NCBI RefSeq assembly: GCF_046098205.1
Contig: NZ_JBJURJ010000021.1
Coordinates: forward strand, 1 to 64,000
Length of the DNA: 64,000 nucleotides
Source: Paenibacillus_AR mesotrionivorans
GTDB lineage: Bacteria > Bacillota > Bacilli > Paenibacillales > NBRC-103111
Direction of reading: 5' to 3'
Part shown: one piece after another, positions 23,616 through 31,841 of the stretch
How positions within the stretch are numbered: the stretch's first letter is position 1
Layout of the letters: each line of letters opens with the position of its first letter
The notes under the pieces: model-generated
Databases searched by the model: none
The model's input: only the letters and a program-made list of their open reading frames with translations
Told to the model about the DNA's origin: nothing
Position numbers and translations under genes: made by a program

Positions 23616-25673
23616 ATGGCTGAAGAACGCCGGGAATCCAGGAAACGTCAGAAGGGCAACCGGTTTACCCGCGGCGCAAAGCGGATGTTGTCCCTGTTCC
23701 TGTCGCTGACCGTAATCGGCATCCTGCTGGGAGGCCTGACCCTTCTGTACCTGCGTTCCCAGGCTTTGCCTGCGGTCACCGTTTCCCAGAATTCCCAGAT
23801 TCTCGATATGCAGGGCAATCTTATCGATACCTTCCACTCCGGCCAAAACCGCGAGGTTGTGAGTCTATCAGAGGTTTCCCCCTACCTGATCCAAGCGGTG
23901 CTGTCCGTGGAGGACCGGCGCTTCTACAGCCATCTGGGCATCGACCCCAAGGGTTTGGCCCGGGCTGCCGTTCAGGATATCAAGACCATGTCCATGGAGC
24001 AGGGCGCCAGTACGCTGACCCAGCAGCTGGCCCGCAATCTGTATCTGAGCCATGACCGCACCTGGTCCCGGAAAATCAAGGAGGCGTTTTATGCCCTGCA
24101 TCTGGAAATGCGGCTGTCCAAGGACGACATTCTGGAGCAGTATTTAAACCAGGTGTACTTCGGCCACTCCACCTACGGTGTTCAAGCCGCCGCCAAAATG
24201 TTCTTCGGCAAGGATGCCAAGGACCTGGATCTGGCAGAAGCGGCCATGATGGCTGGGGTGCCAAAGGGGGCCAAATACTACTCTCCCTATTTGAACATGC
24301 AGAATGCCAAGGACCGCCAGAAGGTGATTCTGAATGCTATGGCGGAGGAAGGGATTATTACCCCGGAGCAGGCGGAAGCCGCCCACCGGGAAGCGCTGAC
24401 CATTGTGCCCCGGCAAACCAATACTGTCTCAGAGGCGCCTTATTTTCAGGAATATGTAAAAAATGTGGTGCTGGATAAGCTGAACATGACAGAGGATCAA
24501 TACGAGGCGGGGGGGTTGAAAATCTACACCACTTTGGATTTGCGGGCCCAGAAAATTGCCGAGGAGGCGGTGGCTGCGGAAATTCCAGCGGATTCCGAGC
24601 TGCAGGCCGCGCTGATCGCCATCGATCCGCGGAATGGCTACATCAAGGCTATGGTGGGCGGTAAGGACTTCAAGGAAAACCAGTTCAACCGGGTTTTTGC
24701 CACCACCCGGCAGCCGGGCTCCGCGTTCAAGCCATTGATCTATCTGGCTGCCCTGTCGGAGAATGTGTCACCCTTAACCACGTACAAAAGCGAACCCACA
24801 GTGTTCACCTATGACCAGGGCCGCAAAACCTACTCCCCCAGCAATTATGACAATATCTACGACAATACAGATATCGACATGCGCCGGGCCATTATGAAAT
24901 CCGACAACATCTATGCGGTCAGCACCATTATGGCCGTCACTCCGGAGAAAACCGTGGACATGGCCCGCAGGCTGGGCATTACCGCCCCCTTGTCCGCGCT
25001 CCCTTCCCTTGCGTTGGGCACCTCCCCGGTCAGCCCCTTCGAAATGGCCTCGGTTTACGGAGTCCTGGCCAACGGCGGGGTGCGGGCGGAGCCCATGGCT
25101 GTGATCCGGGTGGAGGACCATGCGGGACGGGTGCTGTATGAGGCCAAGCCGGTGGAATCGTCGGTGATTCATCCAGCCTACACCTATGTGCTGACCAATT
25201 TGATGCAGTCCGTTTTTGAGGAGGGAGGCACCGGGTACCGGGTATCCGACCTGATGAAACGGCCCGTCGCCGGCAAAACCGGCACCACCAACTACGATGC
25301 CTGGATGGTGGGCTACACCCCGGAGCTGTCCACCGCTGTATGGGTCGGCTACGACAAGGACAAAACCATCGGCAAGCTGGACCAGCGCAAGGCTGCCCCC
25401 ATCTTCGCCGCCTTCACCGAACGGACGCTGGAGACGGTGCCGCCCAAGCTGTTCCCCGTGCCCGAGGGTGTGGTCAACGTCTACATTGACCCCGTAACCG
25501 GCAAGCTGGCCAATGACGGCTGCCCCAACAGCCGGATGGAAGCGTTCGTGGAGGGCACCGAGCCCACGGAATACTGCGCTCCGGCACAGAATGCATCCAG
25601 CCAGAAGGACGCGGAGGGCAAGAAGCAGGAGGGCTCCTGGTGGAAGGATCTGAAGCGGTGGTGGAATGAGTAG
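23616..25673 (+). CDS. pbpG: Class A penicillin-binding protein (PBP1A/PbpG family)
   Basis: This bifunctional enzyme polymerises glycan strands and cross-links peptidoglycan. The 685-residue protein has one membrane anchor (about residues 24-46), a GT51 transglycosylase domain with the catalytic Glu in SVEDRRFYSHLGID and GASTLTQQLARNL, and a transpeptidase domain with nucleophile Ser369 (QPGSAFKPL), SDN (KSDNIYAV) and KTGT (GKTGTTNYDAW). A basic Trp-rich tail (SWWKDLKRWWNE) ends the protein. GAGGTG precedes the ATG. The symbol follows B. subtilis pbpG, which lies in the same chromosomal neighbourhood near ywhD and ywiB; the ponA-like alternative is possible. An intrinsic terminator follows. 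Confidence 0.92.
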   Translation: MAEERRESRKRQKGNRFTRGAKRMLSLFLSLTVIGILLGGLTLLYLRSQALPAVTVSQNSQILDMQGNLIDTFHSGQNREVVSLSEVSPYLIQAVLSVEDRRFYSHLGIDPKGLARAAVQDIKTMSMEQGASTLTQQLARNLYLSHDRTWSRKIKEAFYALHLEMRLSKDDILEQYLNQVYFGHSTYGVQAAAKMFFGKDAKDLDLAEAAMMAGVPKGAKYYSPYLNMQNAKDRQKVILNAMAEEGIITPEQAEAAHREALTIVPRQTNTVSEAPYFQEYVKNVVLDKLNMTEDQYEAGGLKIYTTLDLRAQKIAEEAVAAEIPADSELQAALIAIDPRNGYIKAMVGGKDFKENQFNRVFATTRQPGSAFKPLIYLAALSENVSPLTTYKSEPTVFTYDQGRKTYSPSNYDNIYDNTDIDMRRAIMKSDNIYAVSTIMAVTPEKTVDMARRLGITAPLSALPSLALGTSPVSPFEMASVYGVLANGGVRAEPMAVIRVEDHAGRVLYEAKPVESSVIHPAYTYVLTNLMQSVFEEGGTGYRVSDLMKRPVAGKTGTTNYDAWMVGYTPELSTAVWVGYDKDKTIGKLDQRKAAPIFAAFTERTLETVPPKLFPVPEGVVNVYIDPVTGKLANDGCPNSRMEAFVEGTEPTEYCAPAQNASSQKDAEGKKQEGSWWKDLKRWWNE

Positions 25674-25676
25674 ATA

Positions 25677-25714
25677 AAAGCCTTTCCCGGACAGAACACT
25701 GGGAAAGGCTTTTT
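25677..25714 (+). terminator. Intrinsic terminator after the PBP gene
   Basis: Perfect arms AAAAGCCTTTCCC and GGGAAAGGCTTTT flank a 13-base loop just past the stop codon. Confidence 0.9.
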
Positions 25715-25819
25715 GCTGTAACAAAATTCCACTCCATCCCCCATTTTTCGTGATATGATGATGAAAAATGGAATATTTATGCATCCTACCTGGTTTTCAC
25801 ATCTGAAAGGGGATCGTTC

Positions 25820-27856
25820 ATGTACCGGAAAGCTAATGGTTTCTTTGTCGTTTTGTTCATTGCAGGCATATTTCTATTAGGGGCAATAAACCATGCACAT
25901 GCAGAGAGCATGTATTTGCCTGAAGATCAAGACCAGATATTACCCTATCTGAATGATTCAAAAAAGAATGTGCGGTTCCGTGGAAGTGATCAATTTGTAT
26001 TTACCGGGGGTGAAAAAACCAAACTCACCACTGGTTTGGTCCGGGATCAAAGCGGCACGCTTTATTATGTAATTGGAGACCAACTCATAGCTTCATCTCT
26101 GGAAGGTGATCTTCTGTGGTCATATCACCTTTCCTTCTCCGATGGTGTCAAAAATCCTGTTATAGGAGCAGATGGCACTATATATGTTTGTGTGAGTGAA
26201 TTTGATTACGGCAGGAATGGAACTTCGGGAGTGGTTTACGCTTTTTCCCGAGATGGCGTGTTGAAGTGGATGCGGGAAATGGAGAGAGAGTTTCCTATCG
26301 GAGCCAGCTATCTTTTTGCCGGTGATATAAATGGCAACGTGATTTTTCAAACGGAAAAGGGCATTGTCTCTATGGCGCCTGGTGGCAGGATTAATTGGGT
26401 AAACACGGGACTTCAGGTATTAACAAAATACGAAGTTATTGACTCCTATTATTCTAATATCGCAGATATCCAAACGGATGGAAGGGATAATATCATCATT
26501 CAACTGAAGGACAGTATTGCTTCATTGGATAAAAGCGGAAATGTAATTTGGAAAAAGGCAGAGACAGGATGGGTTTATCTTGAAGAAGGTACCGTATATA
26601 TATTGTCTCCTGAAGGAATACAGGCTTACAATGCAGCAACCGGTGCAGGCAGACAGGTAAACCCTGAGGAAATTCCTTTATCTTCCCCCCTTCCCCATGA
26701 TCATGAGGGTGGGTTTTATATTACAGTTAACGGCGGGGTATCCAAAATCAGTGCCGACGGAACAACTATATGGACCTACACGTTGAAGGAATCTGGTTAT
26801 GGCAGCAACCATACAACTATGCGTTCCGATTCTCAAGGGAATCTGTACTTTTCAACTAATGGAGCCAGTGTATATTCGTTAGATAAGAATGGTAACGAGC
26901 GTTACGCCCTCCTAATCCAGCAACGAGTATTTGATCTCTCCGATATTGCCATTGATTCGGCCGGCACCCTTTACTTCCTTTCAGACACAGCGGGCTTCTC
27001 CCGCATTTCGACGGTAAAGAAGGAGATCCGGATTCGCTTGGACGAACGTGAGGTGTTACTGCCGGTTTATCCTACGCTACTGAATAATGTAACGATGCTC
27101 CCGATGCGGAATCTGTTTGAGCTTCTGGGCGCAAGTATAAATTGGGAAGCAGCCAGCCAGTCGGTTACTGGCAGCAAGGAAGGAAAGAAGGTTAGCACAA
27201 CTGTTGGTTCTACAACAGCAATAGTCAATGGTGCCACTGTGGTTTTGGATGAAGCACCAATTATTCGGGACGGCTATACCATGGTTCCTCTTCGATTTAT
27301 TGCGGAAACATTCGGGTACGATGTAGCCTGGGACCCGGAGGGGATGATTATTGAATTGAACCGTTCCGGAGAAGAGAAGATTGTCTCCAATAAAATTCCG
27401 ACGACACAAACCGTCATTAGCGATAAAGTACAACGTTTTTACCTAACCGCTCCTGGGGATTTGAAACCGCAGAATCTCACAAGCGGTATCTTTTTCGGCG
27501 GGGATCTACAAGCAGGACTTTTTATGCAGATGGAATCCATGATGAAAGAAGACTTTGCTTCTGATACCACTGTTTCAGATGTGGAGGAAATACTTGGTGA
27601 GGCTTTGAAAGTTCTCATTAACAATATGGTGAAGAGCAAGGGGGTTCCTTTGACCGTTGGGGACTTGAAGGCCATTCAATTCGAGGTCACTGGGGAAGTC
27701 GAGAAATTAAAGCTAAAACGACTTATAACCATTTATGAAACGGAAGAGCGATTCTACATCATGCAAGCTTGGTCCTTAGAGAGTAAGTATCAGGAATTGG
27801 TGTCGAATATGAAAGATATGGCCGGAACCTTCCGGTTAATGGATATCGGATACTGA
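25820..27856 (+). CDS. Secreted PQQ-like propeller protein with copper amine oxidase N-terminal (stalk) domain
   Basis: This 678-residue protein has a signal peptide (hydrophobic 8-22, cleavage near AHAES). Residues about 35-400 are propeller-like repeats of the PQQ type (GDLLWSYHL, DGVLKWMREM, GGRINWVNTG, SGNVIWKKA, GTTIWTYTL), each with the typical W-x-Y/N strand. Residues about 405-520 match the copper amine oxidase N-terminal domain common in Paenibacillus (VLLPVYPTLLNNVTMLPMRN, then DGYTMVPLRFIAETFGYDVA). The last 150 residues are unassigned. No enzyme active site was seen, so a surface-binding or structural role is likelier. The gene is more AT-rich than its neighbours, hinting at different origin. 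AAAGGGG precedes the ATG. Confidence 0.82.
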   Translation: MYRKANGFFVVLFIAGIFLLGAINHAHAESMYLPEDQDQILPYLNDSKKNVRFRGSDQFVFTGGEKTKLTTGLVRDQSGTLYYVIGDQLIASSLEGDLLWSYHLSFSDGVKNPVIGADGTIYVCVSEFDYGRNGTSGVVYAFSRDGVLKWMREMEREFPIGASYLFAGDINGNVIFQTEKGIVSMAPGGRINWVNTGLQVLTKYEVIDSYYSNIADIQTDGRDNIIIQLKDSIASLDKSGNVIWKKAETGWVYLEEGTVYILSPEGIQAYNAATGAGRQVNPEEIPLSSPLPHDHEGGFYITVNGGVSKISADGTTIWTYTLKESGYGSNHTTMRSDSQGNLYFSTNGASVYSLDKNGNERYALLIQQRVFDLSDIAIDSAGTLYFLSDTAGFSRISTVKKEIRIRLDEREVLLPVYPTLLNNVTMLPMRNLFELLGASINWEAASQSVTGSKEGKKVSTTVGSTTAIVNGATVVLDEAPIIRDGYTMVPLRFIAETFGYDVAWDPEGMIIELNRSGEEKIVSNKIPTTQTVISDKVQRFYLTAPGDLKPQNLTSGIFFGGDLQAGLFMQMESMMKEDFASDTTVSDVEEILGEALKVLINNMVKSKGVPLTVGDLKAIQFEVTGEVEKLKLKRLITIYETEERFYIMQAWSLESKYQELVSNMKDMAGTFRLMDIGY

Positions 27857-27874
27857 AGTGCTTAGAGCTTTTAT

Positions 27875-28052
27875 CCGGACACAGGATCCGTTATTTTCAC
27901 GGAATTGAGGGTTTTGGTGATTTCGCGGACACAGGGTACGCTATTTCCTCTAAAGTCCGCCCCCAGGTGCTTATTTCGCTCCAATAACGGCTCCTGAGTC
28001 CGCATAATTGCGAAAAGACCGTTTTACTGGCTAATAGCGGATCCTCTGTCCG
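27875..28052. repeat. Palindromic intergenic repeat with four copies of a 20-bp motif
   Basis: Four versions of CGGACACAGGATCCGTTATT occur in 178 bp: two direct copies (27875-27897, 27925-27947) and two inverted copies (27982-28003, 28032-28052). Spacing is about 50 bases. The outer copies pair with each other, so the whole element can fold as a long imperfect hairpin. It has no reading frame and lies between the propeller gene and ywhD. Confidence 0.85.
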
Positions 28053-28096
28053 TTGGGGCGGCAGCCTCATGTAGATAGCCATATGCAAGAAGCCGA

Positions 28097-28123
28097 AAAG
28101 CCGGGACACCCATCCCGGCTTTT
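28097..28123 (-). terminator. Terminator of ywhD
   Basis: Perfect arms AAAAGCCGGGA / TCCCGGCTTTT surround a short loop ten bases past the ywhD stop. Confidence 0.85.
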
Positions 28124-28133
28124 GTCTATTGCC

Positions 28134-28634
28134 TTATTTCAGCGCCTGCTTCAGCTCTGCGGGGGTGCGGTCCCACCATTCCGGGTTATGCCGGATCAGC
28201 AGGTCCTTCAGTGCGGCTTTGCCCGCAGCATCCAGATTCTCCACGAGAATCTGCCGCTTCATGGCCTTGTCCATCCGGTTCACATGATCGGCGAGAACCT
28301 TCCAGCCCTTCTTGGCCTCCGGGTCCACCGACATCTCGCAGGATGCCAAGCCGCCGTAAAACTGGCCTTCGGCATTACGGTCCACGGCTACCCAAACGAC
28401 CCAGCAGGGCCGCCCGTTGGGCACCTCATTTTTATCTGGAGTAAACCGAATCCCCTTTTCCAGCTTGCTTCTGGCATGGAGGGTGCCGGCATCAATGTAG
28501 GCTTCCCCTCCGTCAATGATTACGCCGGACACATTGGACAGGTCAATGGAGCCTGCCCCGAAGCCCTTGTGGCTGTTCCGGTTGCTGATGATATTCAAAC
28601 CGCCCGGTTTGCTGTTCTGGCTGCCTGTCTCCAT
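28134..28634 (-). CDS. ywhD: YwhD family protein
   Basis: This protein of about 166 residues is recognisable as YwhD by its central block: DLSNVSGVIIDGGEAYIDAG, LHARSKLEKGIRFTP, CWVVWVAVDRNAEGQFYGGL and CEMSVDPEAKKGWKVLADHV. The family is conserved in Bacillales and has no known function. No signal peptide or membrane segment is present. The frame is open for 33 more codons upstream, but the family N-terminus begins at the ATG at 28634; the ribosome site there is weak. In B. subtilis ywhD is next to pbpG, and here the two are separated only by the propeller protein and a repeat, which suggests that gene was inserted. Confidence 0.85.
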   Translation of the reverse strand: METGSQNSKPGGLNIISNRNSHKGFGAGSIDLSNVSGVIIDGGEAYIDAGTLHARSKLEKGIRFTPDKNEVPNGRPCWVVWVAVDRNAEGQFYGGLASCEMSVDPEAKKGWKVLADHVNRMDKAMKRQILVENLDAAGKAALKDLLIRHNPEWWDRTPAELKQALK

Positions 28635-28828
28635 TACACTCACACCGCCTCGTTGGATTTTGTGCTTATGTGACCACTGTAACACAATATTCATATTTGC
28701 ACCAATCAGACAAGGGCGGGAATGCCGACACAAAACAGGGTTTTACATGCAACAAAATGTCGTCCCCCTCCGTCTAATAAAAAAAGGGAAATTTGGGAGC
28801 ACAACCGGCGGAAGGCAGGAATGGAACA

Positions 28829-30511
28829 ATGGGCAATTGGAAGAAAATCATGTTTTGGGGCATAGCTGCGGCAGCTGTGTTTTCATTGGCGGGATGCCAA
28901 GAGGACGCTGGCAAAGAGGCGCTTCCAAGCGGACTGTCCGGTTCGCCGGTGACGGCGGGAGCAAGCTCCTCTCCGGGTATAACCAGTCCCAGTCCCGCTC
29001 CCAGCAGTGCCGCGGTGCCTGAGGATATAGGTAAGCTGTTGGCGGATAAGGTCATTACCCCTATAAGCTATACGCCGCCGGGTGAAGACAAGCAGCCTGC
29101 TTTGTTGCGGGTTAAAGGAATGCCGTCTCCCGAACTCAATGTGGAGGGGCTGTACCGCGATTTGTTTTACGGACTGGGGAATGCCCTGAAGTGGACGCTC
29201 TTCCGGGTGGAGGATGAACAGAGCACCGCCTTCATGGAGACAGACGCTGCCAGTCCCAAGGCCTTCCGGTTGGCTAAGATGAAGGGTGAGGCTTATTTTT
29301 TTGATAAGGAGAGTATCCGCAAGTATCAGCCGTTGGATCCCCTTGCAACGGCCGCCAAGCTGAATCCAGTGCTGCAGGCCGGTCTGGACGGCGGCTGGGC
29401 TCCCGGTTCACTGACCACGGTACTGGGGAAACAGGACAGCAGCTTCAACGGGTATGACATTTATTTTGATAAGCATGTGGAGGTAGAGGGCGGGAACATA
29501 TTGTCCAGCATTCTGTTCCGCAAGGAGTATGCCCCGCCGGTAATCGGCAATCTGGGTACAGCCTCCACCCGGGCGGATATCGAATCGCTTTTGGGCAAAC
29601 CACCCTTTGAGCAGCCTGCTCCGCTGTCCGTATTCGGCTACAAGCTGGAGCCGTTTTATCTTTTCTTTACAGGGGAAGCTCCTCCTTATGATATCTCTGT
29701 TTATCCGCGGAGAATGTCCGGTGGCAATAACGGTCCGGAGCTTCCGGAGCTTACAGCCGCAAACACGGGAGAAAATGGGATCGATGTCCAGCGGCTGGTG
29801 GATCAAATGCGGGAGAAGTGGCCGGATTATGAGACCTTCAGCAATAGCAGAGGCAGCTATGGCGTCACCTATCCCCACAGGGGAATCTGGACGGAGGATC
29901 TGTTAAGCGGAGACACGGATTACAAGGGCGGGGTCATCCAGGTATATGTTAACTACGAGGGACAGTTGACGGAGGACATCCGCCTGCCGCAAGATGCCGA
30001 TAAGCTAAAGAAGCTGGCTGCGGCCCCCGACTGGTCTGAGCCGCTTGCCTCCTACCGCTTCCGGCTGCATGAGGATATGGTATTTAACCGGGAACAGGAG
30101 CGTCTGCAGAACGAACAGTTTATCCGGGATGCAGCGGCGAAAGAGGGAGTTACCTCCCCCAACGGCCGGATTATTGCCAAAGCCAAGGACAACACCACCT
30201 ACGAGCATGCCGGACTGTATTTGTTTTATCCCGGTAAGGAGCAGCCTTCCCGGGAGGTGCATATCGGCAATTTCATTTGGAACATCAGCTGGCTGTCCGA
30301 CAGGTACGTCATCTTCGAAGCTTCATTCCGGGGCATTGTCGCCTACGACACCGTTCAGAACAAGCTCATCAACATTAAAACCTCCCCTGACTACGCCGAC
30401 GACTACCGTCTGGTGGAGATCAAGGACGGAATCATCCGGTACACGGACGGCAAGACGGAGGCGGATCTGCCCTACTCGTTTAATAAAAAAGGAGAGCTGG
30501 TGCTCCCCTAG
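28829..30511 (+). CDS. Exported lipoprotein of unknown function
   Basis: This 560-residue protein has a signal peptide ending in the lipobox LAGC (Cys22 in the chosen start), followed by a Ser/Pro/Gly-rich linker to about residue 65. The rest is a large extracellular region without a family I recognise; the last part (IWNISWLSDRYVIFEASFRG, then VAYDTVQNKLINI) resembles a propeller blade. The ATG at 28829 is the best start, with AGGAATGG upstream. It diverges from ywhD and converges on the XRE gene, sharing the CTAG that forms both stop codons. Confidence 0.75.
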   Translation: MGNWKKIMFWGIAAAAVFSLAGCQEDAGKEALPSGLSGSPVTAGASSSPGITSPSPAPSSAAVPEDIGKLLADKVITPISYTPPGEDKQPALLRVKGMPSPELNVEGLYRDLFYGLGNALKWTLFRVEDEQSTAFMETDAASPKAFRLAKMKGEAYFFDKESIRKYQPLDPLATAAKLNPVLQAGLDGGWAPGSLTTVLGKQDSSFNGYDIYFDKHVEVEGGNILSSILFRKEYAPPVIGNLGTASTRADIESLLGKPPFEQPAPLSVFGYKLEPFYLFFTGEAPPYDISVYPRRMSGGNNGPELPELTAANTGENGIDVQRLVDQMREKWPDYETFSNSRGSYGVTYPHRGIWTEDLLSGDTDYKGGVIQVYVNYEGQLTEDIRLPQDADKLKKLAAAPDWSEPLASYRFRLHEDMVFNREQERLQNEQFIRDAAAKEGVTSPNGRIIAKAKDNTTYEHAGLYLFYPGKEQPSREVHIGNFIWNISWLSDRYVIFEASFRGIVAYDTVQNKLINIKTSPDYADDYRLVEIKDGIIRYTDGKTEADLPYSFNKKGELVLP

Positions 30512-31608
30512 CGGCCATCTCCTGTATCCTCCAGCTCCTCCAGTCTGGCGCGGATAAGAACCAACGCTGACTCATACGCTTCAACCCCGGCAAGCGGCTC
30601 CCATTCCTCTTCCTCGAGAAGGGATTGAAGGAGCCGTTTTCTGATTTCCAATTGACCGGAAGGGCCAACCTCTAATTGGACGCTTCCAAAATAAGGGTTA
30701 TTGCTGTAGTCCGTTCTCATACCCAGCACCATATCCACATACTCGCTAAACCAGCGGGCTGCTTCTCCGGTTTGGCCGTTGGTGATGCTTTGCAGAGCCA
30801 AACCTCTTGCTCCCGCCCCCATACCAATGCCAAACAGCCGATCCAGCTGATGAAGAGCCGTCAGATACGCCAGCTTCTCCTGCTCCCGTCCTTCTCCGTC
30901 CGCAGCCTGAGCCAGGTACGACAGCATCACTCCGGAGAGGTGCACATGCCAAAGCAGCTGCCGCTGGCACAGCTCCCCGATTTGGGGGTATTTGCCCAGC
31001 TTCAGCAATACGGCGGGGTACAGGCTCATGGGGTCAGCCCCCCGGGAAGCGGGGAGATCCCGAAGCAGCGCTTCGGCAGCCTCCGGTTCATTAAGACGCA
31101 TGTGAATGCCGGCGGAGACAAACAACGCCTCCTCCCGGCGTTCATCCCCGCAGCTGTCCGCCGCTTCCTGCAGCAGCTCCAGACAGCGCCACAGCTTCTT
31201 CTTAGCCTCTTCCTCCGTCACGGAATCCTTAACCCCCAGGTACATCTGGGCCAAACCTGCAGCCACCAGCTTCAATCTGCCGCTGTTGGGATATTCCTTC
31301 ATGTACCGTTCCGCAGCCGCTTCTCCCTCCTCATAACTGCGGAATAGATAAAGGTCCCTCAGCTCTTCTTTTATCCTGGTCAGCACTTCCTCCGGCAATT
31401 CCTTGTGGAAGGACAGCAGCTCATCCGGTGTGGTATCCAGCGCTCGGGCCAGGGGATTCAGCAGGAAGATATCCGGGGAGGAGCCCCCCGTTTCCCATTT
31501 GCTTACCGCTCCGGCGGATATCCCGACCTTTGCGGCCAGCTGCTCTTGAGTCAGCCCCCGTTTTTTCCGCAGCGCCAGAATCACATCTCCCACCTTGGAC
31601 CTCTCCAT
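30508..31608 (-). CDS. XRE-family regulator with TPR-like C-terminal region
   Basis: This 366-residue protein has an N-terminal XRE helix-turn-helix (about residues 7-62; LTQEQLAAKVGISAGAVSKW) followed by 300 residues of helical repeats with TPR character (EEGEAAAERYMKEYPNSGRL, AGIHMRLNEPEAAEALLRDL). This layout is shared by peptide-sensing and spore/quorum regulators of the Rap/PlcR-like (RNPP) type and by metabolic XRE-TPR proteins; no pheromone gene was found beside it, so sensing is speculative. AAGGAG lies 12-13 bases before ATG. The stop overlaps that of the convergent lipoprotein gene. Confidence 0.82.
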   Translation of the reverse strand: MERSKVGDVILALRKKRGLTQEQLAAKVGISAGAVSKWETGGSSPDIFLLNPLARALDTTPDELLSFHKELPEEVLTRIKEELRDLYLFRSYEEGEAAAERYMKEYPNSGRLKLVAAGLAQMYLGVKDSVTEEEAKKKLWRCLELLQEAADSCGDERREEALFVSAGIHMRLNEPEAAEALLRDLPASRGADPMSLYPAVLLKLGKYPQIGELCQRQLLWHVHLSGVMLSYLAQAADGEGREQEKLAYLTALHQLDRLFGIGMGAGARGLALQSITNGQTGEAARWFSEYVDMVLGMRTDYSNNPYFGSVQLEVGPSGQLEIRKRLLQSLLEEEEWEPLAGVEAYESALVLIRARLEELEDTGDGR

Positions 31609-31841
31609 AACGTTGTTCAGCTCCTTATCGGTAATGAATCCGTTTGCTTATCCTTTATCTTACCCTCCGGAATGCCTGCCAACAATGGAGGCGAAGTCGC
31701 GTATTCTTCAATAAAATGTGAACCGCTCTCCTGTCCGGCATTGCCCATCAAGATTTGTCCCAGGAGTTTCGGCAACCGGATATATTTGTCCACCCCCCCA
31801 CATATACATGCTGTAGACGCTTGTCAACGGGGTGAATGTCA

